Shown here: piece by piece, positions 63,758 through 64,000 of the stretch
Position numbering within the stretch: position 1 is the stretch's first letter
Layout of the letters: the number at the start of each line of letters is the position of its first letter
Assembly: GCA_029817715.1 (NCBI GenBank)
Contig: JARUPY010000398.1
Span: 1,550,001 to 1,614,000 of the forward strand
Origin: Melastoma dodecandrum
Lineage: Eukaryota > Streptophyta > Magnoliopsida > Myrtales > Melastomataceae
Direction: 5' to 3'
DNA length: 64,000 nt
Translations under genes and position numbers: made by a program
The notes under the pieces: model-generated
Databases searched by the model: none
What the model saw: only the letters and a program-made list of their open reading frames with translations
Told to the model about the DNA's origin: nothing

Positions 63758-64000
63758 GCGCGCTTCGCCGTCTGCCCGAACAGGATCTTGTGCGAGTTCT
63801 CGTCCACCGTCGGTGCGGAATTGAGCGCGTCCGCCTTGGCGTAGGCCCGCTTCGTCGAGGGCATCGCCGCGATCTCGTGGAACCAGCGCTTGAGGTTCGG
63901 AAAATCGTCGAGCTTCTGCCCCTGGCGCTCGTACGGCACGATCCAGGGGTAACAGGCGATGTCGGCAATCGAGTAGGTGTCGGCGCAGAACTTGTGCCTG
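63754..64000 (-). CDS. Glutathione S-transferase, C-terminal part (cut by window edge)
   Basis: The last 81 codons of a GST-like protein: CADTYSIADIACYPWIVPYE (the N-capping box and hydrophobic staple of GST helix 6), FPNLKRWFHEIAAMPSTKRA (typical final helices) and a tail ending FGQTAKRA. This pattern is close to YfcG/YghU-type disulfide reductases. The N-terminal thioredoxin-fold domain lies outside the window. Confidence 0.88.
   Translation of the reverse strand, partial: RHKFCADTYSIADIACYPWIVPYERQGQKLDDFPNLKRWFHEIAAMPSTKRAYAKADALNSAPTVDENSHKILFGQTAKRA

Overview
The window is high-GC DNA from a free-living alphaproteobacterium, most likely a Hyphomicrobiales (Rhizobiales) relative of the Methylobacterium/Salinarimonas/Bradyrhizobium type. 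This rests on several features: the cluster bamE, cytochrome bc1 chaperone, DUF177, plsX, fabH, ihfA, merR, tRNA-Pro; a LexA box of the alphaproteobacterial direct-repeat form GAAC-N7-GAAC in front of an imuA-imuB-dnaE2 mutasome; a hopanoid C-2 methylase-like gene; opgGH; and two families of palindromic repeats typical of this order. No genus can be fixed from sequence alone.

Layout. 1-7.4 kb holds propionyl-CoA carboxylase (pccA interrupted by an amber codon, pccB), an unknown gene between them, and ppc. 7.5-9.8 kb holds a secreted protein, a two-TM K+ channel with RCK domain, a small membrane protein and a TauE/SafE remnant. 9.86-16.2 kb is the SOS mutasome. 16.2-18.8 kb is a secreted pseudo-caspase with long low-complexity tails. 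18.9-20.6 kb is a cytochrome b plus sulfite-oxidase-like molybdoenzyme pair. 20.7-23.7 kb has a ClC transporter, a metallo-beta-lactamase fold hydrolase, a small protein and a CoA-binding protein. 23.75-26.4 kb is an arginine/citrulline-type amidinohydrolase plus ornithine aminotransferase, divergent from an Lrp regulator. 26.5-31.5 kb has proS, an esterase and acetoacetyl-CoA synthetase. 31.5-36.3 kb is a glmU-glmS-adenylating enzyme operon on the minus strand. 36.4-40.2 kb is opgGH (periplasmic glucans). 40.4-45 kb has a DEAD-box helicase, folD, a broken aldose epimerase and a lipid kinase. 45-51 kb has the hpnP-like gene, a hybrid histidine kinase, a GAF-GGDEF-PilZ protein and a frameshifted CoA-transferase. 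51-56.3 kb is the bamE/plsX/fabH/ihfA cluster ending in tRNA-Pro. 56.3-64 kb has two glycosyltransferases, a CapK-like ligase, a beta-barrel protein, tRNA-Leu, an OmpR-type two-component system and a partial GST.

Most unusual points. (1) Three copies of one palindromic repeat family sit at the mutasome: one between imuB and dnaE2, where its end supplies the dnaE2 ribosome binding site, and two inside dnaE2. The internal copies are both about 171 bp, both keep the reading frame, and are read in different frames. (2) Three otherwise intact genes (pccA, an aldose 1-epimerase, a CaiB-type CoA transferase) each carry a single small lesion; a TauE/SafE gene is internally deleted. These could be recent gene decay or base-calling errors. 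(3) The pseudo-caspase has lost both catalytic residues. (4) A second repeat family forms the 3' end of the adenylating-enzyme gene. (5) A gene-free gap next to tRNA-Leu holds nested inverted repeats.
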